NCBI RefSeq assembly: GCF_900105215.1
Contig: NZ_FOIP01000001.1
Span: forward strand, 3,164,501 to 3,228,500
Reading direction: 5' to 3'
DNA: 64,000 bases
Source: Lacrimispora sphenoides
GTDB lineage: Bacteria; Bacillota; Clostridia; Lachnospirales; Lachnospiraceae
Shown one piece after another: positions 1 through 7,764 of this stretch (position 1 is its first letter; every line of letters starts with the position of its first letter). The notes beneath the pieces are model-generated. The model did not search any database. It saw only the letters and a program-made list of their open reading frames with translations, and had not been told where the DNA came from. A program made the position numbers and the translations under genes.

Positions 1-614
1 CCCCTTATTTTCAAAACCCATTGAAGCTGGGGGCTGATATTGTTGTCCACAGTGGAACCAAATATCTGGGCGGTCATAATGATACCATCGCAGGCTTTCT
101 GGTCACCGCCTCGGCAGAGATATCCGAAAAGCTCAGGTTTATAATAAAAACGGTAGGTTCTGGTCTGGCTCCCTTTGACAGCTGGCTCATATTAAGAGGG
201 ATTAAAACCCTTGGAATCCGGATGGAGCGGGGAGAGGAGAATGCCAGAAAACTTGTGGAATGGCTGTGCCGGGAAAAGAAGGTCACAAAGGTGTATTACC
301 CCGGAATCCAGTCTCATCCCGGTCACGAGGTCTGTAAAAAGCAGGCAAGGGGATTTGGCTCCATGGTAACCTTTGAGGTGGAGACAACGGAGCTGGCCCA
401 TCGGATTTTAAAAGAGGTGAAACTGATCCGTTTTGCAGAAAGCTTGGGTGGTGTGGAAACGCTGATCACTTACCCGATTACCCAAACTCATGCCGATGTG
501 CCTAAAGAGGTTCTGGCCGCCAATGGCGTTACCGACAGGATCTTAAGATTATCAGTGGGGATCGAAGACTCAGAAGATCTGATAAGGGAATTGGAGAGAA
601 TATTTTATGTGTAA
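1..614 (+). CDS. Trans-sulfuration PLP enzyme (cystathionine gamma-synthase/lyase family), 5' truncated by window edge
   Basis: C-terminal half of a Cys/Met-metabolism PLP enzyme. The frame is open from the window edge (first full codon at base 3), so the true start lies outside. SGTKYLGGHND near the left edge is the family's PLP-lysine motif, and TYPITQTHADVP followed by LRLSVGIEDSEDLI is its usual C-terminus. Members make or cleave cystathionine or related gamma-substituted amino acids; synthase, gamma-lyase and methionine gamma-lyase cannot be separated from this half alone. The stop overlaps the next start by 8 bp, so it is coupled to the PatB-like lyase, a pairing expected for exchange between cysteine and homocysteine. 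Confidence 0.93.
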   Translation, partial: PYFQNPLKLGADIVVHSGTKYLGGHNDTIAGFLVTASAEISEKLRFIIKTVGSGLAPFDSWLILRGIKTLGIRMERGEENARKLVEWLCREKKVTKVYYPGIQSHPGHEVCKKQARGFGSMVTFEVETTELAHRILKEVKLIRFAESLGGVETLITYPITQTHADVPKEVLAANGVTDRILRLSVGIEDSEDLIRELERIFYV

Positions 615-1791
615 GGAAACGATTAATTTTGATGAAGTCATAAACCGTAAAAATACGAACAGTCTCAAGTATGATTTTGCAGTAAGAAGGAGAAAACCGG
701 AAAATCTTTTACCCCTGTGGGTAGCGGATATGGACTTTAAGGTATCCGGGAAGATTTTGGAGGCCCTTCATGAGCGGGTTGACCATGGGATTTTTGGTTA
801 CAGCGAGGTCCAGGAAGATTATTTTGAAGCCATCCGGGACTGGATGGGAAAAAAGCATCACTGGAATGTGGAGAGCAGATGGCTGATCAAAACACCTGGT
901 GTTGTATTTGCCTTAGCCATGGCTGTCCAGGCTTTTACAGATCCGGGGGATGGGGTTATGATCCAGCAGCCGGTATATTATCCCTTCAGCGAAGTCATTG
1001 AGGATAATGACAGGGTGGTCGTGGATAATTCCCTGTATCTTGGAAAAGATGGCAAGTATCACATGGATTTAGAAGATTTTGAAAGAATAGCAGAAGAGTT
1101 CCATGTGAAATTATTTCTATTATGCAGTCCCCATAATCCGGTAGGAAGAGTCTGGAGCCAGGAGGAGTTGGAAAAATTAGGGGAAATCTGCATTCGCAGG
1201 GATATCCTTGTGGTCAGCGATGAGATTCATCAGGATTTTGTGTTTGAGGGAGAGCACCTGGTATTTGCCAAACTTAGCGAAGAACTGAAAAACAGGACCA
1301 TTAGCTGTACCTCCCCAAGTAAGACCTTTAATCTGGCGGGCTTACAGATTTCCAATATATTTATTGCAAATCAGAAGCTGAGGCGGAGGTTCCGCAGACA
1401 GGTGGCGGCAGCCGGGTACAGTCAGCTTAATACCCTGGGCTTAACTGCATGTGAAGCGGCGTACCGCCATGGAGAAGAGTGGCATGATCAGCTTATGGAG
1501 TATTTAAAGGCAAATGTTTCCTATGTACGTGAGTTTTTAAAAGAAAAAATACCCAATGTCAAGCTTATAGAACCGGAAGGAACCTATCTTGTCTGGCTGG
1601 ATTTCCGGGAACTGGGCCTTACAGAAGGGGAGAGAGAAGATCTGATCATAAAAAAGGCAGGGCTTTGGCTGGACAGCGGGGCCATGTTCGGTCCGGTGGG
1701 AGAGGGATTTGAAAGAATCAACATCGCATGCCCCCGGTCTATTCTGGAGCAGGCCTTGGGTAACTTAGAGCAAGCTATAAAAACGTTATGA
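607..1791 (+). CDS. patB: PatB/MalY-type cystathionine beta-lyase (C-S lyase)
   Basis: 394 aa, full length for the class I/II aminotransferase-fold C-S lyases. Visible motifs are LPLWVADMDF near the N-terminus, SPHNPVGRVW, DEIHQDFVF, and the PLP lysine in SPSKTFNLAGLQ around residue 240. It should split cystathionine, and often other cysteine S-conjugates, into thiol, pyruvate and ammonia in the cytoplasm. The start overlaps the end of the trans-sulfuration enzyme, so the two form an operon. Beta-lyases of this family also act on S-conjugates, which fits the downstream GST and deacylase operon. The family assignment is firm; the substrate is inferred. Confidence 0.9.
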   Translation: MCKETINFDEVINRKNTNSLKYDFAVRRRKPENLLPLWVADMDFKVSGKILEALHERVDHGIFGYSEVQEDYFEAIRDWMGKKHHWNVESRWLIKTPGVVFALAMAVQAFTDPGDGVMIQQPVYYPFSEVIEDNDRVVVDNSLYLGKDGKYHMDLEDFERIAEEFHVKLFLLCSPHNPVGRVWSQEELEKLGEICIRRDILVVSDEIHQDFVFEGEHLVFAKLSEELKNRTISCTSPSKTFNLAGLQISNIFIANQKLRRRFRRQVAAAGYSQLNTLGLTACEAAYRHGEEWHDQLMEYLKANVSYVREFLKEKIPNVKLIEPEGTYLVWLDFRELGLTEGEREDLIIKKAGLWLDSGAMFGPVGEGFERINIACPRSILEQALGNLEQAIKTL

Positions 1792-1865
1792 AACATAAAA
1801 ACGTGATAAAAATAATAGATTATCTTTATCACCAGCCGTGATTATGGAATGGTACCTGATATGGA

Positions 1866-1916
1866 AAACGCCGGAGCCCCGCATAAAAAGGATGTCATTG
1901 CGAGGCTTCGGCGTTT
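1866..1916. terminator. Bidirectional intrinsic terminator between patB and rubrerythrin
   Basis: A 13-bp stem (AAACGCCGGAGCC with GGCTTCGGCGTTT, one wobble) encloses a ~25-nt loop. It lies between the convergent patB and rubrerythrin genes and has modest T-rich tracts on both sides. Confidence 0.65.
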
Positions 1917-1975
1917 ATTCTATGCTTTTGTTTATTAAGGGAAACAGGCAATTTATGCCCATACGTCAAATTCCT

Positions 1976-2569
1976 TTATTTTCCGAATGGAGAGTCTTCC
2001 TGGCGTACAAAATACCCCTGGTTATGGCTGCAAACAGGACAGACCTGCGGCGCTTTGGTTCCTTTATGGATATGACCGCAGTTTAAGCAGATATATTCTG
2101 TGGTCGTATCGTTTTCAAAGAGTTTATTATCTTGCACCAGCTGCGCATACTGGGCAAAACGCTGGCTGTGTACTTTTTCAACCTCAGCGATCATATAAAA
2201 GGAATTTGCGATACTGGAAAATCCCTCTTCCTTAGCCTTGTCGCCGAAGGATTTATAAATGGTGTCGTGCTCGGCAGCTTCATGCTGGGCGGAGAGCTGC
2301 AAAAGCTCCAGGATGTTATTGGAGTTGTCAATTGGATAGTTGGCGCTTATGGAGATTTCCTGACCATGGAACTCTTTTAAGTGATTATAGAATACCTCAG
2401 CGTGTTCCTTTTCTTGATTTCCGGTATAATGGAAAAGCCAGTATAAAACAGCAAGATTTTGATTTTTTGCCTGGGACGCGGCAAATTCGTAACGCCGCCA
2501 AGCCTGGCACTCTCCTGCAAAAGCTTTTAAAAGGTTCTCTTTTGTAACGCTGTCTTTCAGTGCGACCAT
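1976..2569 (-). CDS. rbr: Rubrerythrin
   Basis: 197 aa, the standard length. The N-terminal ferritin-like di-iron domain shows its metal-ligand helices (FAGECQAWRRYEFAA, then EKEHAEVF, then EVEKVHSQRF). The C-terminal rubredoxin-like knuckle has two CxxC pairs (CLNCGHIHKG and CPVC). It reduces hydrogen peroxide in the anaerobe cytoplasm. AGGAGG lies 10 bases before the ATG. Transcribed alone, divergent from the cysK leader and convergent with patB. Confidence 0.95.
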   Translation of the reverse strand: MVALKDSVTKENLLKAFAGECQAWRRYEFAASQAKNQNLAVLYWLFHYTGNQEKEHAEVFYNHLKEFHGQEISISANYPIDNSNNILELLQLSAQHEAAEHDTIYKSFGDKAKEEGFSSIANSFYMIAEVEKVHSQRFAQYAQLVQDNKLFENDTTTEYICLNCGHIHKGTKAPQVCPVCSHNQGYFVRQEDSPFGK

Positions 2570-2684
2570 GTTTTGTTCCTCCTAATTTATTTACCAGTAG
2601 TGTTACCAGATATCTCCTGATTTATAATAAAAAATGGAAGATATGGAAAAATATTTATTATATCGCCATTTTCGATGACGCCAA

Positions 2685-2740
2685 AAAGATGCAGAGCCGA
2701 TCACCACGTTTCCTTAACAGGTGTTCGGCTCTGCATCTTT
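2685..2740. repeat. Long near-perfect inverted repeat (hairpin)
   Basis: Sixteen perfectly paired bases (AAAGATGCAGAGCCGA with TCGGCTCTGCATCTTT), one mismatch, then four more pairs, closing a 14-nt loop. It sits ~115 bp upstream of the rubrerythrin start in a noncoding stretch. It could be a bidirectional terminator or a small palindromic repeat, but the T-run after the stem is not clean. Confidence 0.6.
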
Positions 2741-2955
2741 GGCATAGATCCTCCTTTTTGCCCCTTTGTAAACCGAAAGCAGTAATAGAAGAAGGAAAGC
2801 CAACATTTGATAGTATACGAAGAAGAAGTCAGATATTTAGTAACCCTGATTCCAGTCAGATTGATGCCGGCATCCCCCAGCATCCGACGACAAGAAAAAC
2901 AGTTATAAGAGGAGATAATCGGCAACGGAATCAATAAAAATATTGTAAAAAGGTA
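2741..2955. other. Noncoding stretch, nothing recognised
   Basis: No ORF here has a ribosome binding site or recognisable protein. The stretch separates the inverted repeat from the cysK promoter. The open frames across it on both strands look like chance. Confidence 0.5.
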
Positions 2956-2984
2956 TTGACACATTTCTCTTCGTATATTAATAT
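2956..2984 (+). promoter_or_regulatory. Sigma-A promoter of the cysK leader
   Basis: TTGACA (2956-2961), 17-bp spacer, TAATAT (2979-2984). This is a near-consensus promoter about 55 bp before the polycysteine leader ORF. Confidence 0.8.
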
Positions 2985-2999
2985 AATTATAACATATAA

Positions 3000-3018
3000 A
3001 CCTATTAAACATATAGGT
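3000..3018 (+). promoter_or_regulatory. Inverted repeat in the initially transcribed region, possible CymR-type operator
   Basis: ACCTAT-7 nt-ATAGGT starts about 15 bp after the -10 box. A related ACCTATAGG sequence occurs at 4314-4322 before the second polycysteine leader. The position suits repression. A link to an Rrf2-family cysteine regulator such as CymR is inferred only from the symmetry and the sulfur context. Confidence 0.4.
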
Positions 3019-3038
3019 AATGAAAAGAGATGATCAGT

Positions 3039-3140
3039 ATGAAGGAATTCAAGTTCATGGCAGCAAGTAATCATGGATTTTATAATAATAGATGTTGTTG
3101 TCAGACTGTATGTATGAATAGAGATATAGCTTTGTTGTAA
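3039..3140 (+). CDS. Polycysteine leader peptide upstream of cysK
   Basis: A 33-codon ORF too short for routine gene calling. It begins ~55 bp after a strong promoter and has a weak purine-rich ribosome site (AAAAGAG). Residues 19-21 are three consecutive Cys codons (TGT x3, 3093-3101), with a fourth Cys at residue 25. No protein family is recognisable. Placed between promoter and cysK and followed by stem-loops, it fits a ribosome-stalling leader that senses charged tRNA-Cys. Translation is inferred, not shown. Confidence 0.6.
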   Translation: MKEFKFMAASNHGFYNNRCCCQTVCMNRDIALL

Positions 3141-3164
3141 TGCTTATTATGATGCCTGATATCC

Positions 3165-3240
3165 TGGAATATGAGAAATATCCATATCTCAGCGGAACAA
3201 AGGAGCAGGTGCTGTAATTGGCAGCCGCTCTATTTTCATT
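3165..3240 (+). promoter_or_regulatory. Candidate attenuator stem-loops between leader ORF and cysK
   Basis: An early stem pairs TGG(a)ATAT (3165-3172) with ATATCCA (3178-3184). A later stem pairs GAGC (3203-3206) with GCTC (3227-3230) and GCTG (3211-3214) with CAGC (3222-3225), and is followed by TATTTTCATT. The second could be a weak terminator. The arrangement resembles transcription attenuation, but the terminator is much less convincing than the one at 4486. Confidence 0.4.
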
Positions 3241-3286
3241 CAATTAACCAAAATATTAAATATCATATAAAACGGAGGTAAAGAAT

Positions 3287-4219
3287 ATGGGAACAATTAA
3301 AGAAAGCGCAGTGGAACTCATTGGAGGAACACCGATACTCAAATTAAACCGGTACAGTGCAAAGGAAGGAATCGAGGGCGTTACGCTTCTGGCTAAGCTG
3401 GAATACTTAAATCCTGCCGGTTCCGTAAAAGACAGGATCGCTCTTGCCATGATTGAAGATGCAGAGGAAAAAGGGATCTTAAAGCCTGGAGCAACCATCA
3501 TTGAGCCGACATCAGGAAATACCGGAATCGGTTTGGCAGCCGTTGCGGCGGCCAAAGGCTACCGGACCATTCTGACTCTCCCGGATACCATGAGCGTGGA
3601 ACGTAGAAACTTATTAAAAGCCTATGGTGCAGAATTAGAATTGACTGAGGGAGCAAAGGGCATGAGAGGGGCTATTGAGAAAGCAGAGGAGCTGAAAGAC
3701 AGCATACCTGGTTCTATTATCCTGGGACAGTTTGTGAACCAGGCAAACCCCAAAGTACACAAGGAAACCACCGGACCGGAGATCTGGGAACAGACGGCTG
3801 GGGAAGTGGACATTTTTATCGCTGGCGTAGGTACAGGCGGAACCATTACAGGAGTGGGACAATATTTAAAGGAAAAGAAACCGAATGTCAGAATTGTAGC
3901 GGTAGAACCGGCAAGCAGTCCGGTACTCTCCGGAGGAAAACCAGGGCCTCACAAGATTCAGGGTATCGGCGCAGGATTTGTGCCTGAAGTCCTGGATACC
4001 GGAATTTACGATGAAATAATTACCGTTGAGAATGAGGATTCATTTAAGGAAGGTAAGGCTTTTGCAGTATCAGAGGGAATTCTGGTAGGAATCTCTTCCG
4101 GCGCTGCACTAAAAGCGGCAAAGCTGCTGGCGGAAAGACCGGAAAACAAGGGAAAGACCATCGTCGTCTTACTGCCGGATTCCGGTGACCGGTATTTGTC
4201 AACTCCTTTATTCGGCTAA
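3287..4219 (+). CDS. cysK: Cysteine synthase A (O-acetylserine sulfhydrylase)
   Basis: 310 aa, normal length. The PLP lysine lies in NPAGSVKDR, the substrate loop is PTSGNTGIG, and the glycine-rich phosphate loop is [12 protein letters not shown]. It makes cysteine from O-acetylserine and sulfide. CGGAGG precedes the ATG by 9 bases. It is monocistronic, with the polycysteine leader upstream and a strong terminator downstream, so its product's abundance plausibly sets its own expression through that leader. Confidence 0.97.
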   Translation: MGTIKESAVELIGGTPILKLNRYSAKEGIEGVTLLAKLEYLNPAGSVKDRIALAMIEDAEEKGILKPGATIIEPTSGNTGIGLAAVAAAKGYRTILTLPDTMSVERRNLLKAYGAELELTEGAKGMRGAIEKAEELKDSIPGSIILGQFVNQANPKVHKETTGPEIWEQTAGEVDIFIAGVGTGGTITGVGQYLKEKKPNVRIVAVEPASSPVLSGGKPGPHKIQGIGAGFVPEVLDTGIYDEIITVENEDSFKEGKAFAVSEGILVGISSGAALKAAKLLAERPENKGKTIVVLLPDSGDRYLSTPLFG

Positions 4220-4256
4220 ATTGTTTCATGAAATAAGATGACTGGTGGTTTTGGAA

Positions 4257-4299
4257 ACAGCTGGTTATAAGATTATCTTATTACCAGCTGTATTTTTTT
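4257..4299 (+). terminator. Intrinsic terminator of cysK
   Basis: A 9-bp stem (ACAGCTGGT with ACCAGCTGT) continues into a 7-bp stem (ATAAGAT with ATCTTAT) and is followed by ATTTTTTT. It is a textbook terminator and separates cysK from the GST-led operon. Confidence 0.9.
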
Positions 4300-4304
4300 C
4301 ATAT

Positions 4305-4333
4305 TATACAAATACCTATAGGAATGGTAAGAT
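4305..4333 (+). promoter_or_regulatory. Possible promoter of the sulfur-salvage operon
   Basis: TATACA (4305-4310), 17-bp spacer, TAAGAT (4328-4333). The -35 box is poor, as in activated or repressed promoters. The spacer contains ACCTATAGG, which resembles half of the inverted repeat before the cysK leader. Confidence 0.4.
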
Positions 4334-4374
4334 ATGAATATAAGGAAACAGAAATGTTTGGAAAGGAGTTAATA

Positions 4375-4482
4375 ATGGTTCAGATGAATGAGAAGATGTG
4401 TTGTTGCTGTAAATGCGGAAAGAATGGTCATTTAATTTGTGTCATGAAACCTGAAACTCCTGTGCATGGTTTTTATGCATAG
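4375..4482 (+). CDS. Polycysteine leader peptide of the sulfur-salvage operon
   Basis: A 35-codon ORF with a strong ribosome site (AAAGGAG, 6 bases before the ATG). Residues 9-12 are four consecutive Cys codons (TGT TGT TGC TGT, 4399-4410), with more Cys at 14 and 22. Its TAG lies 3 bases before an intrinsic terminator stem. This is the layout of an amino-acid attenuation leader: stalling at the Cys run would leave downstream RNA free to refold and read through. I recognise no functional domain. The pattern is seen; its regulatory role is inferred by analogy with classical leader peptides. Confidence 0.75.
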   Translation: MVQMNEKMCCCCKCGKNGHLICVMKPETPVHGFYA

Positions 4483-4485
4483 AAG

Positions 4486-4514
4486 GCAGGTGTCAGAGGG
4501 CATCTGCTTTTTTT
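4486..4514 (+). terminator. Attenuator terminator directly after the polycysteine leader ORF
   Basis: GCAGGTG pairs with CATCTGC (7 bp, one G-U) around an 8-nt loop and is followed by seven T (4508-4514). It lies 31 bp before the next gene's start. Read-through is needed to express the operon. Confidence 0.8.
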
Positions 4515-4545
4515 GTACTCAAATTTAGGAAAGAAGGAAGAAAAT

Positions 4546-5526
4546 ATGGCAATAGAAGAGAGATTCGGAAAGGTAGCGACCACAGAAGATACCCACGAAG
4601 TATCTGAAACAGGTGCTTTTGTAAGACAGGATAATTATTTTGTCACACCCTTTGGTGAAGGGGAGGGAGAGCTTCCGGTGGAAGCCGGGCGGTACCGGCT
4701 CATATGGACGCCCCTCTGCCCATGGGCCACGAGACAGATCATTGCCTTAAAGCTTCTGGGGCTGGAAGATGTGATCAGCGTCGGTAAGGTAAGTCCCGTA
4801 AGAACGGAGAACGGCTGGGAATTTTCCCTTGACGAGGGCGGCGTGGATCCGGTTCTTAAAATCCGGTATCTCCCGGAAATCTATGCAGCCACAGACCAGG
4901 AATATGAAGGAAGGGCAACGGTTCCCACTGTGGTAGATTTAAAGACCAGAAAGGTGGTCAACAACGATTATCACCGTTTGACAAATTACTGGGAAACCGC
5001 ATGGAAGCCATTTCATAAGCCGGGGGCACCGGATCTGTATCCTGAGGATTTAAGAGAGGAAATTGATGAGCTCAATGTGATCTTATTCCATGAAGTGAAC
5101 AACGGGGTATACAAAGCGGGCTTTGCCCAGTCCCAAAAAGAATATGAAACTGCGTATGATGTGCTGTTTCAAAGGCTTGACTGGCTGGAAGAACGGCTTT
5201 CCAACGGGAGATATCTGTTTGGAGACCGGCTCACTGATTCTGACATCCGGTTATATGTAACCCTTGCTCGGTTTGACGTGGCTTACTATTTCAGTCATAA
5301 GACTAACAGGAACCGCATTGCGGATTTTGATAATCTGTGGAATTATGCAAAGGACTTGTATACGATTCCGGCATTTAAAGAGGCCACGGATTTTGATTCC
5401 ATAAAAAGGGGATATCTCCTGGGAAGCCATGGACACAATCCATACAACATTCTTCCCCTGGGACCGGATGTTTCCATCTGGGATGAACCGAATAACAGGG
5501 ATGAAAAATTCGGAAAGAGAAAATAG
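4546..5526 (+). CDS. Glutathionyl-hydroquinone-reductase-like GST (YqjG/ECM4 family), paralogue 1
   Basis: 326 aa from the ATG preceded by AAGAAGGAAG; an in-frame start 33 bases upstream overlaps the terminator T-run and is unlikely. The thioredoxin-fold N-domain carries the catalytic CPWATR (Cys58). The C-terminal helical domain shows KVVNNDYHRLTNYWE and SDIRLYVTLARFDVAYYFSHK, typical of the Xi-class family. Known members reduce glutathionyl-hydroquinones. Clostridia mostly lack glutathione, so the physiological thiol conjugate here is unknown. First structural gene of the operon, 17 bp before the M20 deacylase. Confidence 0.88.
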   Translation: MAIEERFGKVATTEDTHEVSETGAFVRQDNYFVTPFGEGEGELPVEAGRYRLIWTPLCPWATRQIIALKLLGLEDVISVGKVSPVRTENGWEFSLDEGGVDPVLKIRYLPEIYAATDQEYEGRATVPTVVDLKTRKVVNNDYHRLTNYWETAWKPFHKPGAPDLYPEDLREEIDELNVILFHEVNNGVYKAGFAQSQKEYETAYDVLFQRLDWLEERLSNGRYLFGDRLTDSDIRLYVTLARFDVAYYFSHKTNRNRIADFDNLWNYAKDLYTIPAFKEATDFDSIKRGYLLGSHGHNPYNILPLGPDVSIWDEPNNRDEKFGKRK

Positions 5527-5543
5527 GAAAGGCAGGGGCGTTC

Positions 5544-6722
5544 ATGTCTGATTCTACATTTTATAATCAGGTTACAGAAACCTTTCATTGGTTTCACCAA
5601 AATCCCGAACTATCCTTTGAAGAATACGAGACAACGGGCCGAATTCGTGAGTTTTTAGAATACTACAATATCCGTATCCTGGATTTGGATTTAAAAACAG
5701 GATTGGCAGCAGAAATACAAGGTGGAAACGACGGTCCTGTGATCGCACTGCGCTGCGATATCGACGCTCTGCCCGTGCAGGAAGAAACCGAGTTACCTTA
5801 TGCCTCTGCCATAACTGGAAAGATGCACGCCTGCGGTCACGACTTTCATACCACAGTGATGCTGTATGTAGCAAAAAAATTACAGGAGCAGCGGGAACAT
5901 TTGCACGGAACGGTAAAAATCCTGTTTCAACCCGCCGAGGAATCCTCGGTCGGTGCTTTGGAAGTAATCAAAACAAAGGTTCTTGATGATGTTGACGGAA
6001 TCTACGGCCTGCATACCGATATCACACTACCGGTTGGAACTGTAGGAATTGTTTCCGGTAGTGTAACTGCCGCTGTCGACAGGTTTACAGTCAGGCTTAC
6101 GGGAAAAGGCACTCATGCGGCTCACCCTCAGGACGGAATTGATCCTGTGCTTACAGCCTCACAGATTGTTACCCATGCCCAAAGCATCGTCAGCCGTAAT
6201 ATTGATCCGTTTTCTCAGGGCCTGCTCAGCATAACCCGTATTACGGCAGGAAATACATGGAATGTAATTCCGCAGACAGCAGAGCTTGAAGGAACGGTAC
6301 GCACCATGGACAGACACAATCGCCGGCTGATCGAAGAACGTTTCCGCACGCTGGTTCAGCATATTGCATTGTCACAGGGGGCAGAAGCAGAAATAGACTG
6401 GCTTGCAGGGCCTCCTGCCACAAATAATGCCCCGTGTTTTGAGCCTGTTGCTGCCGCCGTAGCAAAAGAACAGGGGCTGATGGTCAAAACTTCTTCACCA
6501 TCTCTTGGCGGAGAAGACTTTGCCTTTTATCAGGAAAAGATTCCAGGTTTCTTCATCCGCATAGGAACTGGTGAGTCCTATCCCAACCACCACCCGAAAT
6601 TTCAAGTTGACACCAATTCATTGAAGCCGGCCATTGATTATTTTGCAGCTTTGGCACAAAAGACTCTTTTTGCCATAAAAAACGGTGAATTGATTCCTGC
6701 GCAGGAGGCATCCGATGATTGA
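5544..6722 (+). CDS. M20 family amidohydrolase (N-acyl-amino-acid deacylase, YxeP-like)
   Basis: 392 aa, full length for M20D peptidases. Metal-site motifs are RCDIDALPVQE, MHACGHDFHTT, QPAEE and a C-terminal GGEDFAFY. Relatives remove acyl groups from N-acetyl amino acids. In Bacillus subtilis the relative YxeP belongs to a gene set that degrades S-modified cysteine through N-acetylated intermediates. It overlaps metN by 8 bp, so deacylation and import are coupled. The exact acyl substrate cannot be read from sequence. Confidence 0.88.
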   Translation: MSDSTFYNQVTETFHWFHQNPELSFEEYETTGRIREFLEYYNIRILDLDLKTGLAAEIQGGNDGPVIALRCDIDALPVQEETELPYASAITGKMHACGHDFHTTVMLYVAKKLQEQREHLHGTVKILFQPAEESSVGALEVIKTKVLDDVDGIYGLHTDITLPVGTVGIVSGSVTAAVDRFTVRLTGKGTHAAHPQDGIDPVLTASQIVTHAQSIVSRNIDPFSQGLLSITRITAGNTWNVIPQTAELEGTVRTMDRHNRRLIEERFRTLVQHIALSQGAEAEIDWLAGPPATNNAPCFEPVAAAVAKEQGLMVKTSSPSLGGEDFAFYQEKIPGFFIRIGTGESYPNHHPKFQVDTNSLKPAIDYFAALAQKTLFAIKNGELIPAQEASDD

Positions 6723-7764
6723 AATTCAAAATGTAAGTAAACGGTTTGATTCTGCTTCTGGTGATGTTCATGCCTTGCGGCAGGTCAGCCTTACGGTTGA
6801 AAAGGGCGATATTTTCGGAGTGATAGGCTTCAGCGGAGCAGGTAAATCAACCCTGGTACGACTGGTAAACTTATTGGAGCGCCCTTCAGAAGGGCGGGTG
6901 CTGGTTGATGGCACAGACATCACCACCCTGTCAAAACCGGACTTACGAAAGTTGAGAAAGAATATCGGTATGATTTTCCAGCAATTTAATTTGCTCCAGT
7001 CCAAATCTGTTTTTCAGAATGTAGCGGCGCCGCTGGTATTGAACAAAGTGCCAAAAAAGGACATAGAAAAGCGGGTAAAAGAGCTCTTGCAGTTTGTAGA
7101 GCTTGAGGATAAAACCCACACCAATGTATCAAAGCTTTCAGGCGGTCAAAAACAAAGGGTCGGCATAGCCCGCGCCCTTGCCACAAATCCCAGCATCTTA
7201 CTTTGCGACGAGGCTACAAGTGCTTTGGATCCTAAGACCACGGATTCTATTCTGGAGCTATTGAAAAAAATAAACAGGGAGCTGAATGTTACGATACTCC
7301 TGATCACTCACGAAATGCACGTTATTTGTGATGTATGTAACAAAGTTGCGGTTATGGATAATGGAAGGGTGCTAGAGCAGGGAACAGTGCTTGAAGTATT
7401 CGGTAATCCACAGAATAAAATCACCAGGAGTTTTGTAAAGACCGTGATTGACGACAGCATACCCAGGAGCCTTGCCCGGGAAATTCTTAAATATCAGGGA
7501 GATAACCGGATTTTCCGTCTGCGTTTTCAAGGAAATATTGCCGGAAAACCCCTGCTGTACCGCATAAGCGCGGAATACCACATGGAGAACAGCATTTTGT
7601 TTGCCACCGTTTGTGAACTTCAGGGAGTTGTGTTCAGCATTATGATTGTGCAGGTGTTTGGCTCCGTCCAAAGGCTTGACGAGGTGCAGCAATTTATTGA
7701 AAATTCCGGAGTCTATGTGGAAGTCTTACGTTTGACCGGGGAAGAGGAGGAACGCAATGATTGA
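6715..7764 (+). CDS. metN: Methionine-type ABC transporter ATP-binding protein (MetN) with NIL domain
   Basis: 349 aa. Walker A GFSGAGKST, signature LSGGQKQRVGIARAL, and Walker B ILLCDEATSALD. The C-terminal ~90 residues form the NIL/ACT-like domain that mediates trans-inhibition by methionine in known MetNI. It energises uptake of methionine or related sulfur amino acids with the next two genes, overlapping metI by 8 bp. Confidence 0.95.
   Translation: MIEIQNVSKRFDSASGDVHALRQVSLTVEKGDIFGVIGFSGAGKSTLVRLVNLLERPSEGRVLVDGTDITTLSKPDLRKLRKNIGMIFQQFNLLQSKSVFQNVAAPLVLNKVPKKDIEKRVKELLQFVELEDKTHTNVSKLSGGQKQRVGIARALATNPSILLCDEATSALDPKTTDSILELLKKINRELNVTILLITHEMHVICDVCNKVAVMDNGRVLEQGTVLEVFGNPQNKITRSFVKTVIDDSIPRSLAREILKYQGDNRIFRLRFQGNIAGKPLLYRISAEYHMENSILFATVCELQGVVFSIMIVQVFGSVQRLDEVQQFIENSGVYVEVLRLTGEEEERND

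Noticed and set aside
2560..3012. Overlapping 103-125 codon ORFs on both strands
   Set aside because: No ribosome site, low-complexity protein, and one reads through the long inverted repeat.
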